The notes under the pieces are model-generated. The model was not told where the DNA came from. It saw nothing but the letters and a program-made list of their open reading frames with translations, and ran no database searches. DNA of 6,354 bases from Candidatus Gastranaerophilales bacterium (GTDB lineage Bacteria > Cyanobacteriota > Vampirovibrionia > Gastranaerophilales > Gastranaerophilaceae), in the NCBI GenBank assembly GCA_021205645.1, contig JAJPXE010000021.1, positions 1-6,354 of the forward strand. The letters run 5' to 3'. This document shows, in pieces, positions 1 to 6,334 of this stretch; position 1 is the first letter of the stretch; each line of letters begins with the position of its first letter. Both the position numbers and the translations under genes were made by a program.

Positions 1-4
1 ACCC

Positions 5-54
5 GCTCCGCACACCCGCTGCCGCGAGCGAGCTTAGAAATTCGGGTGAGGTGA
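5..54 (+). repeat. Repeat unit 1, copy A
   Basis: This stretch is nearly identical to 5498-5550. Both start GCTCCGCA, pass through CACCCGCTGC, share AGCGAGCTTAGAAATTCGGG and end in TGAGGTGA. They differ by a 2-nt indel and two C/T or G/A changes before the final base. In the other copy this sequence is the right arm of a long palindrome, so the left arm of this copy probably lies just outside the window. It is clearly GC-richer than the genes. Confidence 0.85.
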
Positions 55-118
55 TTTCTGTGCAAGTTCCGGAATATAATTCATTTACCCCCCCCATTTA
101 CCCTCGGGTGAGGTGACT
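44..118 (+). repeat. Repeat unit 2, copy A, with internal CATTTACCC duplication
   Basis: Related to 5365-5429: both run GGGTG(A/T)GGTGAT(T/A)TCTGTGCAA, then TCCGGAATATAA, CATTTACCC and CGGGTGAGGTGAC. It overlaps unit 1 through the shared core GGGTGAGGTGA. CATTTACCC occurs twice (82-90 and 95-103) around a run of eight C (88-95), whereas the other copy has it once. The remainder up to 253 shows no gene, no convincing terminator for glgA and no further clear copy, apart from CTGCGGAG (150-157), the reverse complement of a motif in the 5499-5648 region. Confidence 0.85.
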
Positions 119-253
119 ATCGTGTGATTTTCTAACCGTACCCCACCTGCTGCGGAGTAAACCGGGCATAAAGGAGAAATAGTGTGTGTAATTGACTAAC
201 AAGTAGAATGTGTAAGAACGTTTAGCCGGTAAAACAATTGTCTGTTATATCAA

Positions 254-1696
254 TTACCCCGCGAGGCTTTTGTATAAATCAAGATACTGCAATGAACTTT
301 TCTTCCAGCTGAAATCAGCCTCCATAGCAGACTTTCTCATTGCATTTAAAGTGTATTTATCTCTGTAAACCCCGATTGCACAATTGATAGCCTCTATCAT
401 TCGCCAACCGTCATAGTCCCAGAATTTAAATCCGGTTGAGTTATCAAGCGGATACCCGACAACGGTATTATCCAGTCCGCCAGTAGCCCTGACTATCGGC
501 AATGAACCGTAGTGCATTGCTATTAATTGACTTAAACCGCACGGCTCAAATTTTGACGGCATTAAGAAAAAATCACTTCCCGCATAAATTTGGTTCGCTA
601 AATCTGCCCGATAACCGATATATGCACGGATATTCGGAGTATTATTCGACAGCCAGATTAATAAATTCTCATAAGCTCCGTCACCCGAACCTAAAAATAT
701 AAAATCCGCATTGAGATATTGTAAATCATTTTCAACCTGTCTGATTAAATCAATTCCCTTTTGCGGAACAAGACGTGAAATTAATGCTATTAACGGTCTT
801 TCAGGATTATATTTAAGCCCGAAATATTCACAAATTCTTTTTTTGTTTTCTTCTTTTCCGTCTATTGAATTGATATCATAATTCTTAAACAAATTTTTAT
901 CCGTTTTAGGATTAAACACGCTGTAATCAATGCCGTTCAGAATACCGGTAAGTTTATTCGTATGTCCTCTCAGAGTGTAATCCATACCTTCGCCGAATTC
1001 TCCCGAGAGAATTTCCTGTGCATATCGCGGCGACACCGCAATAACCTTATCAGAATAATTTATTGCCCCTTTCATCCAGTTTACACGTCCGTAATGCTCA
1101 CAACCCCATTCATTATATACTATATCTTTTCTCATATTTGCAAAATCCAGCACATCTTCAAACCATACCCCCTGATATGCAAGATTATGTATCTCAAATA
1201 CATTCTTTGCTCCTGACCAGAATTCATCAAACTTATAATTTGCCTTTATATAAAGCGGTATCATAGCAGTATGCCAATCATTGGAATGAATAATGTCCGC
1301 TCTGAAATTAAGCTGTTTTGCATATTCCAGAGTTGCAAGCGAAAATGCTATATATCTTTCATGTTCATATCTTGTGTCAAGCCATTTAGGATAAACCTCC
1401 TTAAAACAGGTGAAATACCAGTCATTGTGTACAAAAAACACATTTATATCTGTTTCGGGTAATTTAGTCATAAAAAGCCGGAATTTTTGAGGTCTGCCCT
1501 CAAAATCAATCCACATTTCAGAATTTTCTAACTCCGTTATACCGTATTTTTTTTGGTCGATACATCCGTGCAGAGGAGTAAAAATAGCGATTTCAGCATC
1601 TTTTTCAAGATATTTCGGCAGACTGCCGATTACATCCGATAATCCGCCGGCCTTCGAAAATGGTGCCACCTCTGCCGCTACAAACAATATTTTCAT
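254..1696 (-). CDS. glgA: Glycogen synthase, ADP-glucose type (GT5)
   Basis: Cytoplasmic glycosyltransferase that moves glucose from ADP-glucose to the non-reducing end of an alpha-1,4-glucan, the elongation step of glycogen synthesis. The 480 residues match the usual bacterial GlgA length (about 477 in E. coli). Visible family signatures are the N-terminal KAGGL loop (15-19) that binds the sugar nucleotide, NDWH (139-142), HNLAYQG (170-176), NGID (254-257), SRLVPQKG (307-314) supplying the Arg308 and Lys313 equivalents of the phosphate-binding pair, EPCGLSQ (384-390) with the conserved Glu384, and GGLDNTV (406-412). The two Rossmann-like halves are both present, with no truncation or frameshift. 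The start is fixed by the MKILFVAAEV beginning typical of the family and by an AAGGAG site 6 nt upstream. It is the second gene of an operon with the large zinc-ribbon protein, 17 nt upstream. No glgC, glgB or glgP is in the window. Product is near certain; coupling to its neighbour is inferred. Confidence 0.97.
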   Translation of the reverse strand: MKILFVAAEVAPFSKAGGLSDVIGSLPKYLEKDAEIAIFTPLHGCIDQKKYGITELENSEMWIDFEGRPQKFRLFMTKLPETDINVFFVHNDWYFTCFKEVYPKWLDTRYEHERYIAFSLATLEYAKQLNFRADIIHSNDWHTAMIPLYIKANYKFDEFWSGAKNVFEIHNLAYQGVWFEDVLDFANMRKDIVYNEWGCEHYGRVNWMKGAINYSDKVIAVSPRYAQEILSGEFGEGMDYTLRGHTNKLTGILNGIDYSVFNPKTDKNLFKNYDINSIDGKEENKKRICEYFGLKYNPERPLIALISRLVPQKGIDLIRQVENDLQYLNADFIFLGSGDGAYENLLIWLSNNTPNIRAYIGYRADLANQIYAGSDFFLMPSKFEPCGLSQLIAMHYGSLPIVRATGGLDNTVVGYPLDNSTGFKFWDYDGWRMIEAINCAIGVYRDKYTLNAMRKSAMEADFSWKKSSLQYLDLYKSLAG

Positions 1697-1702
1697 AATT
1701 CA

Positions 1703-1708
1703 CTCCTT
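1703..1708 (-). promoter_or_regulatory. Shine-Dalgarno site of glgA
   Basis: On the minus strand AAGGAG lies 6 nt before the glgA ATG, inside the 17-nt gap after the stop codon of the upstream gene. There is no room for a separate promoter in that gap, which supports co-transcription. The strong site contrasts with the upstream gene, which has none. Confidence 0.9.
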
Positions 1709-1713
1709 ATAAT

Positions 1714-4700
1714 TTAAACTCCGGTTTCGCCCTGAATGGCGGATGCCGCCCCGTCAATTATTGCTGCATCCTCGTTTTCTTTTTCGTCAGCTTCTGCCTC
1801 CGCATTTTCTTCCTCATCCATTGCAACCTGCTCTGCCGCTATTTCAGCTTTGAATTGTTCTAAATACTCAGGGTCTAACAAATTCTGATCGTCTATGTAT
1901 TTATAATATCCCTCAAAATTATGCCGCTCAGCATCATATTTTATTCGATATATCAATGCAGGTATCTCGGTTTTTCGCTCCTCTATATTACATACAATAT
2001 TTAACATTAATACATATGTTATAAACACAAGCAATCTGTTTTTTGAATGACTGTGTTTTAATGTATTGGAAACCGTAGAGATTAAATCATACGCTTCTTC
2101 ATACAATTCCTTATCTTTCAATAATGACGATTTAAACCAGTTTGTCAGCTGTATCATATTACTAAAACCTGATTTCTGCGATATTCTGTATACATCGTCA
2201 TATATGGTTTCGCATTTTTTCCATGAACCTTTTTGCTCAAGAATAATCTTTTGATAAGAATAACCAATCAATAAATCACAAAGAAGTGTCAACAACTTCA
2301 TATTATTTCCCGTAAGTGAAAGCTTTGCTTTGTAAACATTTTGTGCAAAAGTATTGTACCCCTCTTCAAAATTTTGAAATGCAATCAAAATATTTGAAAT
2401 AAACATAGATATCTCATCATTGGAAATACCTGCATCAATGTCAAATTCATCGTGGTGCAGTAATTTTTCCAATATGGTCAAATAATCACCTGATAAAATT
2501 TCACGATCGAGTTTTTCTTTGACTTTTTCCAGAAATACACCTAATGAACCGTCACATATAATTATTCTGGACATTGCCGAGAATACCAGTACATCCATTA
2601 CATAGGATAAAAATTCGTCTTTGTCCACACCGTTATTAACCATTAATGATATAAATTCAGGAGTAATCGTGGAAATAACTTTGTCGCATATTGTAATACA
2701 CTGACTGTATTTTGACAGATTAAACGCAATTCTGGCATATATGCAGGAATATAATATAAACTGCGGAGTGAAATCCTGACCTCCGGCAACAAGTTTCGGG
2801 TTCAAAATCCTTGTGAGGATATTTTCAATACACTGTTTTGCAAGCACATAATCAGAGCCGCTTAATGCCGAATCAAGTACCAGATTAGAAACATTAACGA
2901 TGGTTTCATCATCATTATTTTTTGTAGCATTAGCAAGAATTGATTTAGATATATTATAAACTTTTGTTGACGGATAACGATTTAAGTGATTAACAAGGAT
3001 TGAATAAAGCTCATTTTTTCGCTCGATAGCTTCTTCATCCTTGATTTTAAGCTCATCTAAAAGGTTAAAGTAGTATTTTGCACAGTTAAGATATGAAGCA
3101 AAATCTCCAAAAGAAAGCGAACTTATTGCACATTCGTATATTCTCGGTAATTTTTCGTCATGAAGTCCCAGTATTTTTAGCAGCTCAAGAGATTTGCAGC
3201 CGATGTTATCTATAATATTTTTTGCAAGAAGCTGTTTTGTTTCAGGCTCAAGAACCTTATTTAGACTGCGTTTAAAAATTCTGAGGTTTTGTACAACAAC
3301 AATATTATCTTCAAAAATAATCAAAGACCTGTCAACAAGAGATTTTATTGCATCCTGTAAATTCTCAATATTTAATTTTTCCAATAGGCTGATATGAGCA
3401 TGACCTTCAAGTAATATTGTATAAGCGATAACCAGTCCTTCACTTTCCGGCAGAATTTTAAACCGTCTTGCAAACAATTCCTTTATTGTACCCGGAAATA
3501 CTATAGTTTTTTCGGCATTAATCATCAGCTTACCTTCAAATGTAATAAATATATTCGCATCTTTCATATACCGGAGTTCGTTTTTAAAATACGTTAGACT
3601 TCCCGCACAACGTTCTTCCAGCTTTTGGAAATAAAAAGTTTCTTTAATCTCTTCAATATCCTCATCAATTGTTGCAAGAAAAGCGTTATAATCACCTTTT
3701 GTAACATTAATTTCTTTATAAAACGGAGAATGCAGAAGTTTCGGAATGTTTTTGTAGACGGAATAATCAGAACGAACGGTAACAACAAATGACATCGACA
3801 AATCTTCAAGGTTAATAAGAGTCGAGATATAATCCGATATAATTTGCAGGGAAGTTTCATCTATTAAATCAAAATTTTCAATAAAAATAATAGAATCTCT
3901 GTGAGAGGCAAGAAATTCTCTCAACTGATTTCTGTAAAGAATAAACGCACTGTCCGGATCAATATCTGATGAGATATTGTTAGTGAGTAAACTCAACATT
4001 AAGTTATCATTGTCAATACCGGCAAGGGCGGCTTTAGCTTTTTGCGCAAAGTCTTTTTGTTTAAGATCTAAATGAAGATGCCTTGCGATAAGTCCTCTAA
4101 AAAATGAATATGGTTTATATTTAAAATTATCTTTACAGGCGACGTGAAGCACGTTTGCAGATTTACTTTTGAAAAAATTCAGCAAATCAGATGTCGGTAA
4201 ATCTCGTCTTTCGGTAGTTTTTAGAGCGACAAAGGAATGTTGTGCCAGAATTTCACCCAGAATGTTAAATATATTATGTGCAGGAACAGACAGAAACTGA
4301 CCTTCTGTTGTAATATCAATAGGTTTGCTGCCGTACAGCATTTCATTAAGAGTGTCATCATCATCATATATTTTGAGTTTCGGCAAGTCTTTCGGACCTT
4401 TTAAAATACTGGTATCTTCGACTTTTTCTTCTTCTACAATCGGGATAATCTGGTCTTCAAGCGGAAACTCGTAAAACATTAGTAACTCATCACCCACCTG
4501 AGATGAGTATATCATCTCAAGTGTATACTCACGGGAAATTATATTATTTACATATTGGTCGGTAATCAATTGCAGACCGTCCGTATATTTTTCTACCGTG
4601 TTGTCTTTAATAAGCTTAATATTAAGTCCCGTATTAAATTCATTGGTATCTGTGTCGAAAGTTTTCTTAAGGATAGTCATTTTGCAGTGTAATCTGACAT

Positions 4701-5232
4701 TTTTGCTTTTTTTGAGTTTATAGCTGATACCTCCGATTTTGTTAAGCAATTCTATGGCGGATTTAACGGCTTTTTTAACAGAGCTTGTCAGTGAGAATTC
4801 TTTATAATACTTGATTACGTATGTTTCACCAAAAGCTTGCGCACGATTTTCCTGACTTTTTGCATAACCGAACAGAGCCTGTTTAAGTTTCTTTTTAAAT
4901 TTATTAAAGATAGTCTTATTTTTGAGTGCGGGTCTTAAATCTTCAAGGTTGGGGAAAGTTATTGCAAGGCAGGCATATTCTTCTGTTTCCGCCTCATTCA
5001 TGATAACACTCTTTGCAGTATCAAATCCGCATTTGCGGCATTTGCCGAGAATATTAGGTCCTGCGGTTCCGCATTTGTTGCACTTAACAATGATTACATA
5101 ACCGCATTCTTCACAGACAGCAGTTCTGCTTAATTTATGACAGATAGGACACTCTAAAAGCAAGACCTTTTTACAAAAAGGACAGACTTTATCCGTATCC
5201 TTAACCTCGTTACCGCATTTTGGACATTCCAT
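1714..5232 (-). CDS. Large zinc-ribbon protein with degenerate cyclase-like and STAND ATPase-like regions and TPR-like repeats
   Basis: Function not known. The 1172-residue protein begins with three tandem four-cysteine zinc ribbons (C3/C6/C17/C20, C28/C31/C40/C43, C51/C54/C65/C68). Residues about 85-256 follow the length and strand pattern of a class III nucleotide cyclase domain, but the first metal-binding Asp is not evident and the usual GD turn is GE (135-136), so activity is doubtful. Residues about 312-600 resemble the STAND/AAA ATPase that follows the cyclase in soluble-adenylyl-cyclase-like proteins. A Walker-B-like strand (448-461, with E452, N453 and D455) and a sensor-1-like VTVR (484-487) are recognisable, but no GxxxxGK[ST] P-loop occurs where expected (about 329-350). 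Residues 585-650 look like a winged helix, 660-1130 are helical and TPR-like (for example 828-855), and 1134-1172 is an acidic, low-complexity tail. No signal peptide or clear membrane segment, so probably cytoplasmic. First gene of an operon with glgA; the start is fixed by the zinc ribbon beginning at residue 3. Gene is certain; the cyclase and ATPase assignments are by eye. A different N-terminal fold in 85-256 remains possible. Confidence 0.9.
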   Translation of the reverse strand: MECPKCGNEVKDTDKVCPFCKKVLLLECPICHKLSRTAVCEECGYVIIVKCNKCGTAGPNILGKCRKCGFDTAKSVIMNEAETEEYACLAITFPNLEDLRPALKNKTIFNKFKKKLKQALFGYAKSQENRAQAFGETYVIKYYKEFSLTSSVKKAVKSAIELLNKIGGISYKLKKSKNVRLHCKMTILKKTFDTDTNEFNTGLNIKLIKDNTVEKYTDGLQLITDQYVNNIISREYTLEMIYSSQVGDELLMFYEFPLEDQIIPIVEEEKVEDTSILKGPKDLPKLKIYDDDDTLNEMLYGSKPIDITTEGQFLSVPAHNIFNILGEILAQHSFVALKTTERRDLPTSDLLNFFKSKSANVLHVACKDNFKYKPYSFFRGLIARHLHLDLKQKDFAQKAKAALAGIDNDNLMLSLLTNNISSDIDPDSAFILYRNQLREFLASHRDSIIFIENFDLIDETSLQIISDYISTLINLEDLSMSFVVTVRSDYSVYKNIPKLLHSPFYKEINVTKGDYNAFLATIDEDIEEIKETFYFQKLEERCAGSLTYFKNELRYMKDANIFITFEGKLMINAEKTIVFPGTIKELFARRFKILPESEGLVIAYTILLEGHAHISLLEKLNIENLQDAIKSLVDRSLIIFEDNIVVVQNLRIFKRSLNKVLEPETKQLLAKNIIDNIGCKSLELLKILGLHDEKLPRIYECAISSLSFGDFASYLNCAKYYFNLLDELKIKDEEAIERKNELYSILVNHLNRYPSTKVYNISKSILANATKNNDDETIVNVSNLVLDSALSGSDYVLAKQCIENILTRILNPKLVAGGQDFTPQFILYSCIYARIAFNLSKYSQCITICDKVISTITPEFISLMVNNGVDKDEFLSYVMDVLVFSAMSRIIICDGSLGVFLEKVKEKLDREILSGDYLTILEKLLHHDEFDIDAGISNDEISMFISNILIAFQNFEEGYNTFAQNVYKAKLSLTGNNMKLLTLLCDLLIGYSYQKIILEQKGSWKKCETIYDDVYRISQKSGFSNMIQLTNWFKSSLLKDKELYEEAYDLISTVSNTLKHSHSKNRLLVFITYVLMLNIVCNIEERKTEIPALIYRIKYDAERHNFEGYYKYIDDQNLLDPEYLEQFKAEIAAEQVAMDEEENAEAEADEKENEDAAIIDGAASAIQGETGV

Positions 5233-5238
5233 AGTATG

Positions 5239-5267
5239 ATTATACTATAAATATATACTGTCCTCAA
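5239..5267 (-). promoter_or_regulatory. Sigma-70-type promoter of the zinc-ribbon protein-glgA operon, probably leaderless
   Basis: Reading leftward, TTGAGG (5267-5262) is followed after exactly 17 nt by a perfect TATAAT (5244-5239). The ATG starts 7 nt after the last base of the -10 box, where transcription would normally begin, so the mRNA should start at or within a base or two of the start codon. No purine-rich ribosome site exists in the roughly 25 nt upstream of the ATG, which agrees with leaderless translation. A weaker pair (TTACAA, 17 nt, TATATT) lies 11 nt further upstream and would give only about an 11-nt leader, also without a ribosome site. Confidence 0.65.
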
Positions 5268-5292
5268 CTAAATTGTAACAATTACACCATTC

Positions 5293-5313
5293 GGGCTATA
5301 ACATAATTCCGGA
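5293..5313 (-). repeat. Partial inverted copy of repeat unit 2
   Basis: GGGCTATA, a 5-nt insertion and TTCCGGA resemble the reverse complement of 5389-5405 (GGGTTATATTCCGGA). The exact shared arms are ATTCCGGA (5306-5313) and TCCGGAAT (5389-5396), an 8-bp inverted repeat. This suggests a decayed opposite-facing copy of the same family next to the operon promoter. Confidence 0.45.
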
Positions 5314-5364
5314 TTTTCAACCTGCCGGTTATTCTGAGCATGCGTTAATTGCTCTCTCTTCATA

Positions 5365-5429
5365 GGGTGTGGTGATATCTGTGCAAACTCCGGAATATAA
5401 CCCCCATTTACCCCCGCGGGTGAGGTGAC
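5365..5429 (+). repeat. Repeat unit 2, copy B
   Basis: Counterpart of 44-118, with the same order of blocks: GGGTGTGGTGA, CTGTGCAA, TCCGGAATATAA, CATTTACCC and CGGGTGAGGTGAC. Here it lies before unit 1 instead of after it. It is followed by a small inverted repeat GCCCTC (5440-5445)/GAGGGC (5456-5461) that I did not find in the first region. Confidence 0.85.
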
Positions 5430-5462
5430 GCCCGAGCTTGCCCTCACTGGACGGGGAGGGCA

Positions 5463-5538
5463 GAATTTGTTAGCGAACGAAGCGGCAGACTGTGTCTGCT
5501 CCGCAGACACCCGCTGCTGCAAGCGAGCTTAGAAATTC
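5463..5538. repeat. 76-nt imperfect palindrome / long hairpin
   Basis: Nested arms pair in order: GAATTT (5463-5468) with AAATTC (5533-5538); AGC (5472-5474) with GCT (5527-5529); GCGGCAG (5482-5488) with CTGCTGC (5514-5520), with one G-U; and a perfect 8-bp core GTGTCTGC (5492-5499) with GCAGACAC (5503-5510) around a TCC loop. The arms are GC-rich against an AT-rich genome. Such an element would form a strong hairpin in RNA or a cruciform in DNA, and resembles REP/BIME or MITE-type intergenic palindromes in general form. No open reading frame in it looks like a protein. Confidence 0.75.
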
Positions 5539-5550
5539 GGGTGAGGTGAC
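5498..5550 (+). repeat. Repeat unit 1, copy B
   Basis: Counterpart of 5-54 and right half of the palindrome at 5463-5538. It ends in the core CGGGTGAGGTGAC. A further shortened core (5558-5574, CGGGAGGTGACTATTGT) follows at once and matches 105-123 with a 2-nt deletion and one substitution, so the end of this copy is a tandem core array. Confidence 0.85.
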
Positions 5551-5636
5551 TACCTTGCGGGAGGTGACTATTGTAGATGAGGCAAAATCAAACATATTTC
5601 GTAATCGCCCCCTCATCCCGCGGAGCGGACAGTGCA

Positions 5637-5682
5637 ACTGCTCCGCAGTCGGAGCGGGTGGGAACCGGTTCACGCCCGCTCC
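5637..5682. repeat. Two adjacent GC-rich hairpins
   Basis: The first is ACTGC (5637-5641)/GCAGT (5645-5649) with a TCC loop, the same loop and CTCCGCAG core as the centre of the 5463-5538 palindrome. The second is a perfect 8-bp stem GGAGCGGG (5651-5658)/CCCGCTCC (5675-5682) whose loop contains the self-complementary AACCGGTT (5663-5670). Neither is followed by a T-run on the plus strand. Confidence 0.7.
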
Positions 5683-5684
5683 TC

Positions 5685-5730
5685 AAAAAAGGCTATATTT
5701 TTATCAACAGGAGTATAAGAGAATATAGCC
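5685..5730 (-). terminator. Terminator-like hairpin for leftward transcription
   Basis: A perfect 9-bp inverted repeat GGCTATATT (5691-5699)/AATATAGCC (5722-5730) encloses a 22-nt loop. Read on the minus strand the stem is followed directly by six T (5690-5685), the layout of an intrinsic terminator. On the plus strand it is preceded by A6 and has no T-run, so it should not stop rightward transcription. The stem is AT-rich and the loop long, so efficiency is uncertain. No minus-strand gene lies to its right within the window. Confidence 0.4.
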
Positions 5731-5754
5731 AATATTACTAACTAATAAGGGTAG

Positions 5755-5783
5755 TTGCATTTATTTTATAATTTTAATTTAAT
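5755..5783 (+). promoter_or_regulatory. Candidate promoter of the Hsp20-family gene
   Basis: Two weak readings overlap in this AT-rich stretch. TTGCAT (5755-5760) and TTTAAT (5778-5783) are 17 nt apart, while a perfect TATAAT (5767-5772) has no recognisable -35 at the right distance. No CIRCE operator (TTAGCACTC-N9-GAGTGCTAA) is present. A short inverted repeat AACTA-N7-TAGTT (5740-5756) overlaps the -35 area and could be an operator, though 5-bp arms are common by chance. Confidence 0.3.
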
Positions 5784-5799
5784 GAATACATTACAAAGA

Positions 5800-5805
5800 A
5801 AGGAG
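5800..5805 (+). promoter_or_regulatory. Shine-Dalgarno site of the Hsp20-family gene
   Basis: AAGGAG lies 10 nt before the ATG at 5816, slightly longer spacing than usual. It supports this start over any earlier in-frame codon, and the membrane segment follows it directly. Confidence 0.8.
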
Positions 5806-5815
5806 AACTTAAATC

Positions 5816-6334
5816 ATGGACGAAAACAAAAAACATTGCTTATTAAAGTATTTAGGAGTTGTGTTTGCAACACTAATCGGTGCGTATCTGGCATTTTATT
5901 GCGCAGTGCATACAACAATCGACAGGGTAACAAATCCATATAATGTTATGCACAGAATGGATAAAATGATGATGAAAGCCGGTAAAGATTTTGACAAAAC
6001 AGAGGGTGAATTTTTTGATGGCGGCATGCCTTTAAAATGTAAAAACCACAAACATTTTCATCATCACGATGTAATATCTTTTTTCAAAACACCTGATTCA
6101 TACAAGTTTATTGTTGATCTGAAACCCTTTCACGGAAATGCAAATGCTATCCGTGTAGAAACAAAAGACGGACTTATTACCATCAGCGGCGAAACAACTT
6201 CTAACAAAAAGAATGAAGAATATTTCACTCAGGTATCGCAATCTTATCTGTTGGATAACGATGCAAATATTGAAAAAATCTCTAAGAAAAAAGTTAATAA
6301 CAAATATATTATCACTATTCCAATAGAGGACTAA
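5816..6334 (+). CDS. Membrane-anchored Hsp20/alpha-crystallin domain protein
   Basis: Small heat-shock-type protein of 172 residues. Residues about 9-32 form one hydrophobic membrane segment. No good lipobox is present, since the residue before Cys29 is Tyr. A linker carries a Met/Lys-rich patch (45-54) and a Cys/His-rich patch (75-84, one Cys and five His). Residues about 91-170 match the alpha-crystallin domain: DSYKFIVDLKPF (94-105), the RVETKDGLITISGE strand pair (113-126), then the SQSYLLDNDANIEKISKK region (141-158) and final strand YIITIPI. This corresponds to the usual 'Y.v.vdLPGf', 'DGvLtIsGe' and 'ISAkyenGvL.i.iP' pattern. The protein ends right after the domain, so the C-terminal extension with the separate IxI motif, used by many sHsps for oligomerisation, is missing. 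More positive charge before than after the membrane segment suggests N-in/C-out topology, which would put the chaperone domain outside the cytoplasm; this is inferred. The start is supported by AAGGAG 10 nt upstream. Divergent from the large zinc-ribbon gene. Confidence 0.88.
   Translation: MDENKKHCLLKYLGVVFATLIGAYLAFYCAVHTTIDRVTNPYNVMHRMDKMMMKAGKDFDKTEGEFFDGGMPLKCKNHKHFHHHDVISFFKTPDSYKFIVDLKPFHGNANAIRVETKDGLITISGETTSNKKNEEYFTQVSQSYLLDNDANIEKISKKKVNNKYIITIPIED

Noticed and set aside
171..202. AAGGAG followed by a GTG on the plus strand
   Set aside because: The frame stops after five codons and no larger frame follows, so it is not a gene.
188..257. 8-bp inverted repeat GTAATTGA/TCAATTAC overlapping the glgA stop codon, as a glgA terminator
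   Set aside because: The loop is over 50 nt, the stem is AT-rich and no T-run follows on the minus strand.
1547..1554. Run of eight A in the coding strand of glgA as a frameshift site
   Set aside because: It encodes ordinary Lys-Lys in an intact conserved enzyme, and such runs are expected in AT-rich genes. No second frame of interest continues from it.
3594..3860. 88-codon minus-strand frame inside the large gene
   Set aside because: It lies wholly within the intact 1172-codon frame on the same strand and has no recognisable domain; a shadow frame.
5268..5728. Open frames of 67-84 codons on both strands within the intergenic repeats
   Set aside because: They overlap one another on opposite strands, are made of the palindromic repeats, and their predicted peptides resemble no family I recognise. 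They are best explained by few stop codons in GC-rich repeat DNA.
5731..5815. RNA thermometer (ROSE or fourU) in the leader of the Hsp20-family gene
   Set aside because: The leader is U-rich, but I could not find a convincing local hairpin that pairs with the AAGGAG. The only exact CUCCU lies over 100 nt upstream.
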